NCBI GenBank assembly: GCA_964059195.1 | Contig: CAXKWD010000002.1 | Location: 152,475,042 to 152,539,041 of the forward strand | Direction: 5' to 3' | DNA: 64,000 nucleotides | DNA from: Ectobius pallidus | Taxonomy: Eukaryota; Arthropoda; Insecta; Blattodea; Ectobiidae | In this document: positions 54,060-64,000 of the stretch, one piece after another | Layout of the letters: the number at the start of each line of letters is the position of its first letter | Numbering within the stretch: the stretch's first letter is position 1 | Notes under the pieces: model-generated | The model's database searches: none | Told to the model about the DNA's origin: nothing | Seen by the model: only the letters and a program-made list of their open reading frames with translations | Position numbers and translations under genes: made by a program

Positions 54060-55000
54060 CTGTGAAAACCGTACATCAGTAGCACTTTCCGTGTCCGAAA
54101 TATCTGCGGTGAAAGTTTTAGGTGATTCACTTTGTATATATATACACCACTGTGCTTATGCTTCGGGATATTTAGATTTTAGAGTCTCACAAGTTCCCTC
54201 GGGAAAACTTTCCTTAACATACGTCTCTAGTTGTTCCACTGTTGTAATTTGTGCAAGTCTTGAAACAAATAAGTAACCTTTCTTGGGTACAGTTGTCAAA
54301 CCAGAAACTTTATTAACAGTCTTTCTGCCAACTATTGATTGTTCATTTTGTCTGATTTTTTTCTCTTGTTCTTACTTACGACTACAGAACACAAAAAAAT
54401 TTCTACCGTTTGTGGGTCATTGGTGTCAGTTGGTATCTTGTTTACATTCACTAGCTGCGGCACCATTCACTTCCACCGTGGTATCGTCAAATAGGGCAAT
54501 TTCATTGTTTGCTTTTTCACCAGATAACTTCACGTTTTCATTGTAATTTCTCTCTAGTTCTCCAATGAAAACACTTCATAACTTTCGAGGTCTTAAGTAG
54601 GTAACTTTAATGTTTGAACACTGTGATAGGGAATGTTTAGTCGATTCATAAGTGGTTTAACTCTTTCACAAAGTTCCAAAATTAAAAGGGATTTTTGGTG
54701 GACTACAAGGTTCTTTTGGTGGATAATGCAATTTATAATGTGAATGTCAATTTTGTTTTCAGAATCAGCTAATTCACTTACAGCTTCGTAAAACCTTGTT
54801 TCTATGTTGTCAGGATATGTACGCTTGATATCACGTTCACAGCACTGAACCATATTGTCATCTAGCATTTTGATATTGCTTCATTTAGCACAACTATTAT
54901 GGTAAAAATTTTCACACCTGCATTTTAATCCGTTCACTAATTTAGCTTCGTACCTCTTGCAGCATTTATCTGAAACAGTGCTAGTCGATCCACCCGCCAT
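54060..55000 (-). pseudogene. LINE ORF1 (zinc finger plus RRM-like), decayed
   Basis: From the ATG at 55000: MAGGSTSTVSDKCCKRYEAK, then GLKCRCENFYHNSCAK, a PHD-like C/H finger. A stop follows, then MLDDNMVQCCERDIKRTYPD and a likely coiled coil (HQKSLLILELCERVKPLMNR). After several breaks GYLFVSRLAQITTVEQLETY and SFPEGTCETLKSKYPEA match the RRM-like C-terminal domain of insect LINE ORF1. It would have bound LINE RNA. Confidence 0.72.
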
Positions 55001-55645
55001 TAGGTTATGTTTGTTTGAACGAGCGAGGCACATTTCCTACATTTCCTAAGTTATTTCCTTCATTTCCATAGGATCCAGTCATCGTTCAGTATAATCAGCT
55101 TACAAGGCCTACATCGTTGAAGAAACATTATTCGCACTGCTATATTACTATTTTCTGAACTAAAATGTAAAGGTTTATTATGTAACATAGGATGTCATAT
55201 CATAGTAGTTGAATACAATCTATATTTTTAAACATGAAAACCCAATTTTGATAAGGTTAGAAATGGTCTTCAGAGGGCGTCTGACATGTTTTGAAAGACT
55301 TGCTGATCTAGGATTTTGCAGTACTGTAGGCTACTACAGGCTACTGTAGGCTACTGTATATTGTGTTACATACAGCCCCTTATTTTATTACGCTTTCTTT
55401 CAGGGTTTCCTAAAATTAAATACTTTCAGTGCAACACGTTCTTCTTCCTCTGCAAAAATTATATTTAAAGAAACGAAAGCTTATCCTATATATTTTTATG
55501 CATGTCCATGTGTGACACTAATAACAGAAGTTTTAAATGTTCTATGTAACGCTTTCATGTAGTCTAGGACATGAACAAGAGTTTCACACGTTTCAATTAT
55601 AGCTTCGCTGATAGTTGCAGGCGACATGATGACAGAGAACTTCAA
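55001..55645. other. spacer with a short GTAGGCTACT minisatellite
   Basis: ACTGTAGGCT-like decamers repeat at 55322-55362. Nothing coding recognised. Confidence 0.5.
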
Positions 55646-55649
55646 ATCT

Positions 55650-56155
55650 TCAAAACTTCTTCATGTAGCTAAGTACCTCAGGGTTAAGGCTAATCCTCAA
55701 TACAGGGATGCATTCCCTCATGTTTGTGTTCTGCCTTGTGAAGAGTGGTTCCACCATCTGTAATAATTTTATGAACGTCCTTTCTTTCATTCTGAAATAC
55801 TCTTCCGCATCTGTCAATCTGATTTCCCTCAGCAGCCTCATATGAGAATATTCTTCACGTTTTTTCAACCACTCTCTCATCCATGGATTTCGCTGAACTC
55901 GACGAATACTTCCGATAGCCATAATTATGGCTACACAACCTTTTTTTCGATTGTCCATGTTTTCAAAACACAAAACGCCACGAAAATCCACTTGGAAAGA
56001 CATAATTTCACTTGTCCGAATGGTGGAAACAAACGTACTGAGCACATGTATTAATAAAATTATTGACAATAATATTGACCGTGTAGGGTATGGCGATATT
56101 GACGGTGGTACCCTCAAGAACTTAACGACTTAATATTGATCGTGTAAGGGCCCCT
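55650..56155 (-). pseudogene. PIF/Harbinger transposase, N-terminal fragment
   Basis: The open frame 56117-55650 contains RRVQRNPWMREWLKKREEYS, HMRLLREIRLTDAEEYFRMK and FIKLLQMVEPLFTRQNTNMR, the conserved N-terminal helical block of Harbinger nucleases. It then degrades (ECIPVLRISLNPEVLSYMKK) and no DDE motifs follow. Just upstream, minus-strand TTAAGGGGCCCTTACACGAT (56159-56140) looks like a Harbinger terminus preceded by its TTA target, so this is probably the 5' end of a truncated transposon. Confidence 0.75.
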
Positions 56156-56159
56156 TAAG

Positions 56160-57500
56160 AACAGCATTGCGGTTGATTTGGAAAAGCCATCTGAGTTATA
56201 TTATCAGGTGTACGACTCTTGGTATACAATTGCACTAACTACGTACAACGCAGAATGATATGACCCCTTGACATTTTGTGTGTATGGGTTTCCTCTGTAA
56301 AGAGAAGCAGACAGGCAGCATCACCCCCTTACCCTTCTCTCGTCTGATGCTGGCTGTACCAGATCGATACTGCTCCATTCCATGCACTCACCCTCATTCC
56401 TCCCCAAGTACAACACAGGCAAAGTTCACCTTTAGAGGACTCACATTGTCCTTTTCATCGTATATGATTTTTTTTAGTAAAAATGTTTATTTCTATTTAT
56501 ATTATATGTGTGAAGTTCTGTGTTGAACATAGTGTTGTAAAAATGCTGTATAATACCTTATAACACGAAAATGGGATATTAATTGCCGTATGGTTCTAGT
56601 TATATTGACAATAATGGTAAAATTCTATGCACAATGCAGAGCTGCCACGTTTTACAGTTTATATAATTTCAAGGAGAATTTACTTTTCTTATTACTGTTC
56701 AGTTGGTTAAGGTTAGTACCCAAACAGAGGGAACTCTTCTATATATAATCGTACTTTAACCCTTTCATTGGTGATTTTTAAAAAATATAAGTATTCATAA
56801 AATTAGGCCTATATCAGTGGGTTTATAAGTTTAAATCGATTAAACACAAAATTATGGATCTTAAAATTATTCTTGATTCACAATAATTCCATACCGAAAA
56901 GGAGCAAGATGGGTCAAATCCTATCACTTATTCTTCACTTCCTTCCGGTGGAGGTTCAATCATGCGTTACATTCAGCCATTCATCATAATGAGTAAAAAA
57001 TGTTATTGCGTATTATTGTGGATTCCACGTTATGTAAAATAAATTATGTAGCTGCACTAATAACATAATTATCTGCCGCCTCATTTACAGATTGTAGAAT
57101 GCATCTGTTATTTCGCTGTACGTGCAGCTCGTTCATAATGCATGCTACCTGACAAATTGCAAGAAACCGACCGTTTTCCTCCTGGCACGCGATTCCTTTC
57201 CGTTGCGCCTTTTTGCTTCCTGCGGGTTGTGGCCAGATTTCCAAACCGGCACGACACACTTCCTACAAATTGTTTTCTACCAGTGATCCAACTTCCATTG
57301 GTCACTCAGGGACTCCACCTCTCATGTCTCGAGTTCGTGTATACATTGACCAACCAGTTCTGAGTTTCCCTTTTTCTCACATGCTCAGATATTCAGACAA
57401 TGATGAGCAAATAATTTGTATGTTTAGGCCTCTCTCATAGATGTTGAATTTAAGAATATTCCCGGTCATCTAAACAATCCAAAAAATGGAATCTTGTGTT
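56160..57500. other. stretch without recognised genes
   Basis: A slightly GC-richer patch (57120-57340) has overlapping frames on both strands (minus MTNGSWITGRKQFVGSVSCR and MCRAGLEIWPQPAGSKKAQR) that I cannot assign. The rest is AT-rich. Confidence 0.35.
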
Positions 57501-57509
57501 ACTGTGGTA

Positions 57510-57686
57510 CAGTGGCGGGCACAGAATTTTTTCGGAGGGGGGATTTGAATAGGTAGAAAGAATACTAAATAAAATTAATTCACTTACATATATAATTAGG
57601 TTATACAACTGGCCACTTAGAGTGCATATATAGCCTTTTTTCAAATTTCTGGGATCCCCCTATCCCCCCCCCCGCGTCCGCCACTG
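57510..57686 (+). mobile_element. hAT MITE, CAGTGGCGG family
   Basis: Ends CAGTGGCGGGCAC and (inward) CAGTGGCGGACGCGG. Perfect 8-bp duplication CTGTGGTA at 57502-57509 and 57687-57694. 177 bp with G- and C-runs near the ends. Confidence 0.93.
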
Positions 57687-57797
57687 CTGTGGTACTTTCC
57701 GGGCTTTACTTGCATCATCGTTTGAATACAAGACGTTTCCACAAACATTTTGATAAAACTAATTAGACTATAAGCTTTAGTCTTACTGTTTTTATTA

Positions 57798-58620
57798 CTT
57801 CCTCTGCCCGTACCATAGGTACTATAGGTAGAGGAAGTATTGTTTTCGACCCTAAAATTCGAAGTTGAGTTTTTAGCATATATACACGTTTCAAGGCCCC
57901 CTGAATCCAAAAATACTATTTTTGGAAACATGTCTGTGTGTGTGTCTGTGTGTGTGTCTGTCTGTCTGTGTGGAAGTTTGTGAACAGGCTAGCTCCGAAA
58001 CGGAGAATCGTATGAAAACAAAATTTCGTATTTGGGTCAGGTACCTTCTGAAGATGTGATTCGAAGATTGGCGACAAATTTCTCTTATTTTTAAGGGGAC
58101 TTCACGTGAAGAAATTTTCGTTTTTCGCGATTTTCTCGAAAACGGCTCTAACGATTTTCTTTAAAATTTGCACATGTGTTCCTTTTACTGAGAGCTAAAA
58201 CTTTTATTTGAAACTTTTTTTCGAAAAAATTCTCTGAGGGTAGTTACAAGCCACCCACTGTTCACCCACTGTTTGTAGAAATTTTGTCATGCGTGATGAA
58301 GAACTGAATACGCGCTCTTTCACGGCCTCTTATTGTATATAAGAATGTGAAGTGAGAAAGATGTATTGTTGGCCAGGTATAGAGTAAAGAAGTATCTGAG
58401 GGAAATATTCGATAAATTTCGGAAATTATTCTTTACGGCGGAAAGTTCAATAAACGTCTGCAGTCACTTGTTCTTTTTTTTAAAGTTTGTTATATAGCCT
58501 TCGGTTTTAGTCGCATCATTGAAAGAAGAGGTATTTATAGGATTATTAGCGTAAAATTGTGTCTTACGATTCTGTAAAAGGATATGTAAATGCTGCTAAC
58601 TTTTATTTGGGCAGAGGAAG
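57798..58620 (+). mobile_element. TTA-flanked TIR element (Harbinger-like MITE)
   Basis: Perfect 12-bp inverted ends CTTCCTCTGCCC with TTA on both sides (57795-57797 and 58621-58623), the target of PIF/Harbinger elements. A subterminal palindrome (GTACCATAGGTACTATAGG) precedes GAGGAAGTATTGTTTTCG. A GTCTGTGTGTCTGTCTG run lies at 57930-57972. Blocks AAGGGGACTTCACGTGAAG and GGCTCTAACGATTTT echo the compound-repeat family. No coding. Confidence 0.85.
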
Positions 58621-59364
58621 TTATGTGACTTTCACATCAGATTTTTTATAATATTATTTTGAAAGGAATATGTCACTCATGAGAAACGAAGTACCGAAAG
58701 TTGTTCCCTTCCACCTGAAGCCTCATTCTAGTTTTGAACTACAGATTCAGATGCGGCATGGTCAGTTCTGAACAGTTGTGATCAGATTTGGAGGTTAGCG
58801 TTCATATTTCATTCTACTGAAATAGAAAATATATAATAAAATATATGAAGTGTAGTGTAAAGTGGAATAATAGACTATATTGTACATAACTGGAATACTA
58901 TACTATGAAAGTATCGGAGTAAGTATTCGAAAGCATACTATAGTATACTATATATACTATAGTATACTATGAAAGTATTCGCGCATTTCTATTTAGCCGT
59001 AACCATCTCTATCGCTCTTAGCGAATAATATATTGTACTACTACTACGAAAGTATCGAAGTGTTCTAAATGTGGTATTGCCTTTCTATTTAGCCGTACCA
59101 TCTCTCTCGTGAGGTAAAAATATCACTTTCTATCTTAGCTACTTGAATAACTATTGTGATCTTCTTATGGATTATTTTTATTCCTTACTACTGTCCCAGC
59201 GCATGTAAATATTGCATTTCTGTTATTGCGCCCACAATCCTATTTTATTATGACACCTAGCCTCGCTTTCCCATACACTTTCCACGTGTGTACTGACTAC
59301 TGATGCCAAACGCGTCAAAACAGTCAATACTTAATTATTTCGTTGTTCAGACTAAAAATGTCCA
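58621..59364. other. AT-rich stretch with a 40-bp palindrome
   Basis: Around 58936-58972 ATACTATAGTATACTATA reads as its own complement and is centred near 58953. Otherwise nothing recognised. Confidence 0.5.
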
Positions 59365-59760
59365 CCGCTCTGGCGCAGGAGATCCGGACCCTGGTTCGCT
59401 TCCTGGTCGGGCTCGGGACAAGTTATATAGTTAGCGCTTTTTTCCGGGGGTTTCCTCACCTATAAGACGAATGTCGGGTAACTTTAGGCCTTTGTGGTCC
59501 CCGGATATCATCTGGCCGTCATTATCATCTTCATCCCATCCGCGCCTTTTTCTGAGTGAGTGTGGGAGCGACTGGTGTGCTTCGTCGTATATGTTCGTAT
59601 TGTCACGGAGATGGTCCCGGCGTTGGGCTGATCGCTCAATCGTGACGGCCCTCCATGTCCTTGTCTGGTCAAAAAAGTATATGTGATCCATGGAAACTCC
59701 CGCGACAGGTCTCGGCCTGTAAGGCCCGCAGGGAGTGGGCCGCATAAACATCCCTACAAG
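59365..59760 (+). mobile_element. insect SINE with pol III boxes
   Basis: TCTGGCGCAGGAG (A-box-like) and GACCCTGGTTCGCTTCCTGG (B-box GGTTCGCTTCC). The body has TTTTCCGGGGGTTTCCTCAC, GTCGGGTAACTTTAGGCC and CGTCATTATCATCTTCAT, a composition I know from common insect SINEs. It ends with CTCGGCCTGTAAGGCCCGCA. Duplication not identified. Confidence 0.75.
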
Positions 59761-60403
59761 GAGGAAGGTAAAATTCAGATGAAGAAAAATTATAATTCAC
59801 TACGATTAAAGTGCGTATTATTGTAAAATAATTACTTACAGTATCGGAAGTGAAAGTTCTCTGAGCTTACTACGTACTTTACAAATATTACTGGTAAATA
59901 TACCAGTTAATAGTGATATGATAATTTTAGTTACGCGTTAGTGGTGGGAATTTAATATATAAAACGCATTAGTGATAGGAATCCCTATAATATAAAGCCA
60001 CTCAACTGACATTAATGTTAGCCCACTTCCAGATGAACTAGGAACTTGAAATTTGGCACTCTTATAGCTTTTACTCTGTAACCGACGGGAAAATTCAAAA
60101 TAGTTCATTAAAAAAAAAATTGTACCCCTAAAAAGAGCGGATGCACTTTAAAGTCTCTGCTCAGTTCGTATGACAACAATATGCTTTGCAGTGTTCATAT
60201 AGGGCTTTGGAAGTTGCAGTAAACTTCGAAAATCATTAGACATTCTAGCGATAGAAACCTTTTATTTATTTATTTAATAGGCCTACATTAATACTTATTG
60301 GCCCCTGTCCTGGATTCCTATCAGAGGCCTCTATATGTACTATACAATTTGTACTTATTAATTTATAATTGCATAGGTTATCTACATTATTTATAACTTA
60401 ATC
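59761..60403. other. AT-rich flank of the hAT-like element
   Basis: Nothing coding recognised. One TAGGCCTA at 60278-60285. Confidence 0.4.
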
Positions 60404-60609
60404 CAGGGGTGCCCACCCCCCCAAACGTCATGACTCACCCCCCCCAAACTAAATTGCTCAACCCCCCCAATCTTCATTGCTCACCCCCAACCCAATTGGC
60501 TGTCGACATGGGTGCCCAAATGATATTTTCTAGGGGGGGGGCAATTTTTTAAATTTATTTATTTTTTGTCGCTTTAACTTCTTGGGCCACTTTGTAACAT
60601 TATATTAAT

Positions 60610-62125
60610 AATCCAAAGAAATCAGCAGGTTATGATGGAATTCCTCCTTACATATTAAAAGGTTGCGCAACGATATTAGAATCCCCTTTTCTATTAATCT
60701 TTAACCGAATACTTAGTTCTCAAATATTTCCAGATGTATGGAAAATCACTCAAATAACTCCTGTATTCAAAAGTGGTGAGAAAATAAAAGTAACGAATTA
60801 CAGACCTATTGCTCTAATAAGTGCGCCAGCAAAAATTTTAGAACGGATTCTGTATGATAGAATATTTTGTCATGTCAAACAATATATATCTGTTTTTCAA
60901 CATGGTTTTTTTCCTCAAAGGTCGACTTTGACAAACTTAATGAACTTTATTCAAGACATATCAGAATCTCTAGATAAGAAGTGTAGGGTTGATGTTATCT
61001 ACACTGATTTTGCAAAGGCATTTGATAAGTTAGATCATGATATTCTGTTGGCTAAAATGTCTATGTTAGGTATTAATTCGATGTTTTTGAAGCTGATAGC
61101 TTCTTACTTAAAAGACCGTAAACAATATGTTGTTTTTAATCATTGTCCTTCCTTTGTTTATGATGTAAATTCTGGTGTACCACAGGGCTCTAATTTAGGG
61201 CCACTTCTTTTCCTAATCTTTATAAATGATTTACCAGATATTGTTAAAAATTCTAAATGCTTATTGTTTGCAGATGACTTAAAAATATATAAAGAGATAC
61301 GTTTATTATCAGATGAATTGGAATTACAATTAACAATAGACAAGCTTTTTGAATGGAGTATCCAAAACAATTTGGCGTTTAATGTTAGAAAATGCTATTT
61401 CATGAGTTTTCACAGATTTTCACTTCACCCGATTATTCAATACAGTATGAATTCCGAAACGTTAACAAGAATATTTACCATTAAAGATTTAGGATTAATT
61501 ATTACGCATAATTTAAATTTTAGAAAGCATATTGATAAAATAATAGATGAAGCTTATGGACAGTTAGGATTTATTTTTCGTAATTCCAAAAATATTAAAG
61601 ACGAACGTGTCTTACAATTACTTTATAATAGTTTTGTACGCAGTAAGTTAGAATATGCATCAGTTATATGGTCACCATTGTATAAAACTCATATTAATGA
61701 CATAGAAAAAATTCAGAAGAGTTTTCTTCGATATATGTATTTTAAAAAAATATGATAGATCTGCTTTAATTGATAGAATTTCTTATAATACTTTATTAAA
61801 TGAATTTAAATTTGTTACTTTAATTGGTAGAAGGTTAGTAGCGCAACAGTTATTCTTATATAAAATTATCAATGGTAAAATTGATAGTAATGAACTTTTA
61901 AAACGTATTAAATTTAATGTAGTGCAATTAAATTTAAGGAATAGGGAATTGTTATATATTCCTGTCATTAAATCAAAAATATTAGAATGTTCATCTTTCA
62001 TCCAAATGTGTAAACGATATAATTCTCTATCACTTCAAAATGCTCTTCTGGATTTTGACTTGTCATTGAATCAGTACATAGGACTTCTTCATAAACTGTT
62101 ATATGTTCCATATGATTTGGCTTGA
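60610..62125 (+). pseudogene. LINE reverse transcriptase (ORF2 3' part), one frameshift
   Basis: Open from the insertion point to 61755 (381 codons). It contains GYDGIPPYILKGC, VTNYRPIALISAPAKILERI, DVIYTDFAKAFDKLDHDILL (motif A), NSGVPQGSNLGPLLFLIFIN (motif B) and KCLLFADDLKIYKEI (catalytic FADD at ~61272). LYNSFVRSKLEYASVIWSPL and IEKIQKSFLRYMYF mark the thumb and C-terminal region. A single shift in a seven-A run (61743-61749) separates this from the in-phase C-terminus (RSALIDRISYNTLLNEFKFV ... LLYVPYDLA) ending at 62125. All polymerase motifs are present, but endonuclease and ORF1 are absent, so it is a truncated, recent copy. An independent gene would also need a start; none is obvious. 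Confidence 0.9.
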
Positions 62126-62315
62126 TTTTTAGATTGTCTTGTTAAATTAATTGTAGTTATTGTAAATCATTTATGTATTTTTTTTTCTTTATCCTCGCAC
62201 ATTCGTTCATTTATTGTATTGTATTTTTTTATAGTGTAAAACATGTATTGGCGAAACTACGCCAACTGTAATTGGGAATTATTCCTGAAGTTGGCAGAAT
62301 AAAATAAATAAATTT
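60610..62315 (+). mobile_element. CR1/Jockey-group LINE, 5'-truncated, with intact 3' end
   Basis: The insertion is shown by the paralog at 9350-9365, where TTATTATATTATTAATATAA is continuous. Here the two halves flank the LINE. The 3' UTR (62126-62312) ends TTGGCAGAATAAAATAAATA, the usual short-repeat tail of this group. Codes for the RT at 60610-62125. Confidence 0.9.
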
Positions 62316-62419
62316 CCAATATAATAAGTGCAACAATGACGTAGCCAGAAAATAATTGCAGGGAAGGTCGGACGTGCTTGGGGGGTTTGGAATACCCCCC
62401 AAAAATGGGGTCAGGGGTC

Positions 62420-63140
62420 CATTCCCAGAAAATTTTTAAATATTGAACTAATGAAAATCACATTTTACGCTATTTTAGCACAGAAAAACTAGTTAGGAAA
62501 TTTGTTTACCATACTCGATGACATGCCAATGTAAATAAGAAATCATTACCTAAGGGGGGGGGGGGTCCATCCCCGGAACTTTTTTAAGTCCTGAACTAAT
62601 GAAAATCACATTTTACGCTATTTTAGCACTCAAAAACTAGTTAGGAAATTTATTTAACATACTCTTTAAGACCTGCCAATGTAAACAAGAAAATGTTACC
62701 TAAGTCGGGTGTCCACCCCCGGGAAAGTTTTAAATATTGAACTAACGAAAATAACATTTTACGCTATTATACCACTGAAAAACTGGTTATGAAATTTTTT
62801 TACCATACTCTAAGACATGCCAATGTACATAAGGAATCATGACCTAAGTGGGGGTCCACCCCCGGAAAATGTTTAAGTATTGAATTAATGAAAATCACAT
62901 TTTACGTTATTTTAGCACTAAAAAACTAGTTAGGAAATTTGTTTACCATACCCTTAAGACATGCCAATGTAAAGAAGAAAATGTTACCTAAGTCGGGTGT
63001 CCACCCCCGGGAAATTTTTAAATGTTGAACTAATGAAAATCACATTTTACGCTGTTTTAGCACTGAAAAACTAGTTAGCAAATTTGTTTACTATACTTTA
63101 AGACATGGCAACTTAAACAAGAAATTGTTACCTAAGTTAT
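62420..63140 (-). repeat. ~140-bp tandem array inside the hAT-like element
   Basis: About five units, each with TATTGAACTAATGAAAATCA, ACATTTTACGCTATTTTAGC, AAAACTAGTTAGGAAATTT and GACATGCCAATGTAAA, separated by GGGTGTCCACCCCCGG-type sequence. The same array, reversed, is at 8838-9300. Confidence 0.9.
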
Positions 63141-63720
63141 AATACTTATTACTATTTATAAGAAAAATTGAATAACACATGGAACAGTGGACATAATAGG
63201 CCTACTCATTATGTTATGAAAAGAAAATAACTGCTATATCATATTTGACACACCAACAAATCTTGTTTAATTAAATAATTTTTTTAAAAATACAAATATA
63301 TAATTTTAGGTTTTGACTTTTGGGGGTCCTAACCCCCATAGCCCCCCTTCTCTAATTAACTGTGGATTCTGCTTCCATGTTGTCAATTTGGTAAAACTTC
63401 TGCTAATTGTCTTAAAAGAAAACACCTGACTATAATAATTATTAATATACATTTTTTTCTTGCGCCCCCCCCCACCCCCGGGTATTGGCGCCCATGTCTG
63501 TCGAAATTCTTCATCTTTATCTTTATAAAAAATTAGAAGAGACCTTTTGAAGTTATAGAACTTGACTGTTTTTATTTTTAACATATAAAACTCTAATTTT
63601 GCAACAATTTTCAACCCTCCCCCCAGAAAATTCATAAATGATCGTATTTTGCCCCCCCCCAGAAATTTCAATGACGCAGTCTGCGTCTTAACCCCCCCCC
63701 CCCCCCTGTGGGCACCCCTG

Positions 63721-64000
63721 CTTAATCTAAAGAATATATGTAGGCTATATAAAGAAATGAGAGAGAAAAGTAACTATTTAAGAAGAAAGAAAAACAAAAA
63801 CATTGATAACTTAATAATAAAACTAACTACATTAACTACAGTAAGTGTCGAATCCGGGATTTTTGTGGATTTGTGGTGATGAATGGGAGGTCGCGCCTAA
63901 GCATACCAATAATCACAGATGCAGTACACTCCCGCGTCCTCACTACTATCTCATCATCAACCAGGTGAGTACTAGTCGTCACCGGAATCCCTTAGTCTGG
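63721..64000. other. right flank, no gene recognised
   Basis: AT-rich to 63880, then a GC-richer end (GGAGGTCGCGCCTAAGCATA) with AACCAGGTGAGTACTAG, which contains a good donor-like CAG|GTGAGT (63962-63969). A gene may continue past the window, but nothing confirms it. Confidence 0.3.

Larger units (their letters stand above)
50590..55000 (-). mobile_element. LINE 5' half (ORF1, endonuclease, linker), broken by mariners and a MITE
   Basis: In minus-strand order: ORF1 (55000-54060), endonuclease (52060-51370), and a segment with SDLNADTFNSFFSDEIQEIV (~50760), which is typical of the region before a LINE reverse transcriptase. It stops near 50590 without RT motifs. The mariner pieces (52083-53950) lie between ORF1 and the endonuclease, and a 212-bp MITE lies at 51147-51358. 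That all parts belong to one element is inferred from order and orientation. Confidence 0.62.
60404..63720 (+). mobile_element. hAT-like element CAGGGGTGCCCAC with LINE insertion
   Basis: Inverted ends CAGGGGTGCCCAC and (inward from right) CAGGGGTGCCCACAGG. A 7-bp direct repeat CTTAATC flanks it (8 expected for hAT). It carries C-runs near both ends, a tandem array (62420-63140) and the LINE 60610-62315. A partial second copy lies at 8700-9450. No hAT transposase is visible. Confidence 0.78.

Noticed and set aside
57044..57440. overlapping frames on both strands in a GC-richer patch
   Set aside because: No motif, splice context or paralog; frames on both strands are expected from composition alone.
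62420..63140. CRISPR-like regularly spaced repeats
   Set aside because: Units of ~140 bp are degenerate throughout, without short identical repeats and unique spacers, and lie inside an animal transposon. They are a minisatellite.

Overview
The window reads as nuclear DNA of an arthropod, most likely an insect with a large, repeat-choked genome. The base composition is AT-rich, two genes or gene fragments have spliceosomal introns (AG|GT and TTTCAG|G boundaries), and almost everything else is eukaryotic transposons typical of insects: mariner and Tc1, hAT, PIF/Harbinger, MULE, Helitrons, Jockey/CR1-type LINEs and tRNA-derived SINEs. A cockroach-like genome is my guess from repeat style, not something the sequence proves. 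There is no operon, rRNA, CRISPR array or obvious bacterial transfer.

Layout. 0-9.5 kb: an open mariner transposase running off the left edge, a HARBI1-like exon with a SINE at its splice donor, a LINE 3' end, a compound repeat, a complete but dead Tc1 element, and a second transposase pseudogene split by a Tc1-type MITE. 9.5-14 kb: a pogo/Tigger-like remnant, then two copies of the compound repeat (termini ACTTTCTCGCATATACG) head to head, holding a Helitron and a hAT element. 14.4-18 kb: a 2.03-kb element with 8-bp target duplications, then a two-exon THAP-domain gene. 18.7-20 kb: a complete DD41D mariner with two frameshifts. 20.6-26.7 kb: TIR elements, a SINE, a fold-back element and hAT MITEs. 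27.2-34.8 kb: a minus-strand LINE split by a 2-kb hAT element, followed by a nested stack (compound repeat with a Helitron that itself holds a hAT MITE, plus a second hAT MITE). 35-40 kb: Helitrons, a minus-strand gene fragment split by a hAT element, the inverted second copy of the 2.03-kb element, and a PIN-like pseudogene. 40.6-44.4 kb: a decayed copy of an uncharacterised gene family and a MULE transposase. 47-50.6 kb: SINEs, one convincing isolated host exon (48349-48485) and a TIR element with a tandem array. 50.6-55 kb: a minus-strand LINE (ORF1, endonuclease, linker) broken by mariners and MITEs. 55.6-64 kb: a Harbinger fragment, MITEs, a SINE, and a hAT-like element holding an RT-encoding LINE.

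The genes do not form a pathway; they are layers of insertion. Many insertions can be proved inside the window by intact target-site duplications or by an empty-site paralog, which gives a relative order of events.

The most unusual signal is the palindrome TAGGCCTA. I count 20 exact copies by eye where under one would be expected. In several paralog pairs it is a clean 6-bp GGCCTA insertion at a TA dinucleotide (that is, GGCC between duplicated TAs), and once it makes a stop codon in a transposase reading frame. It resembles a transposon excision footprint or an unknown micro-insertion process.
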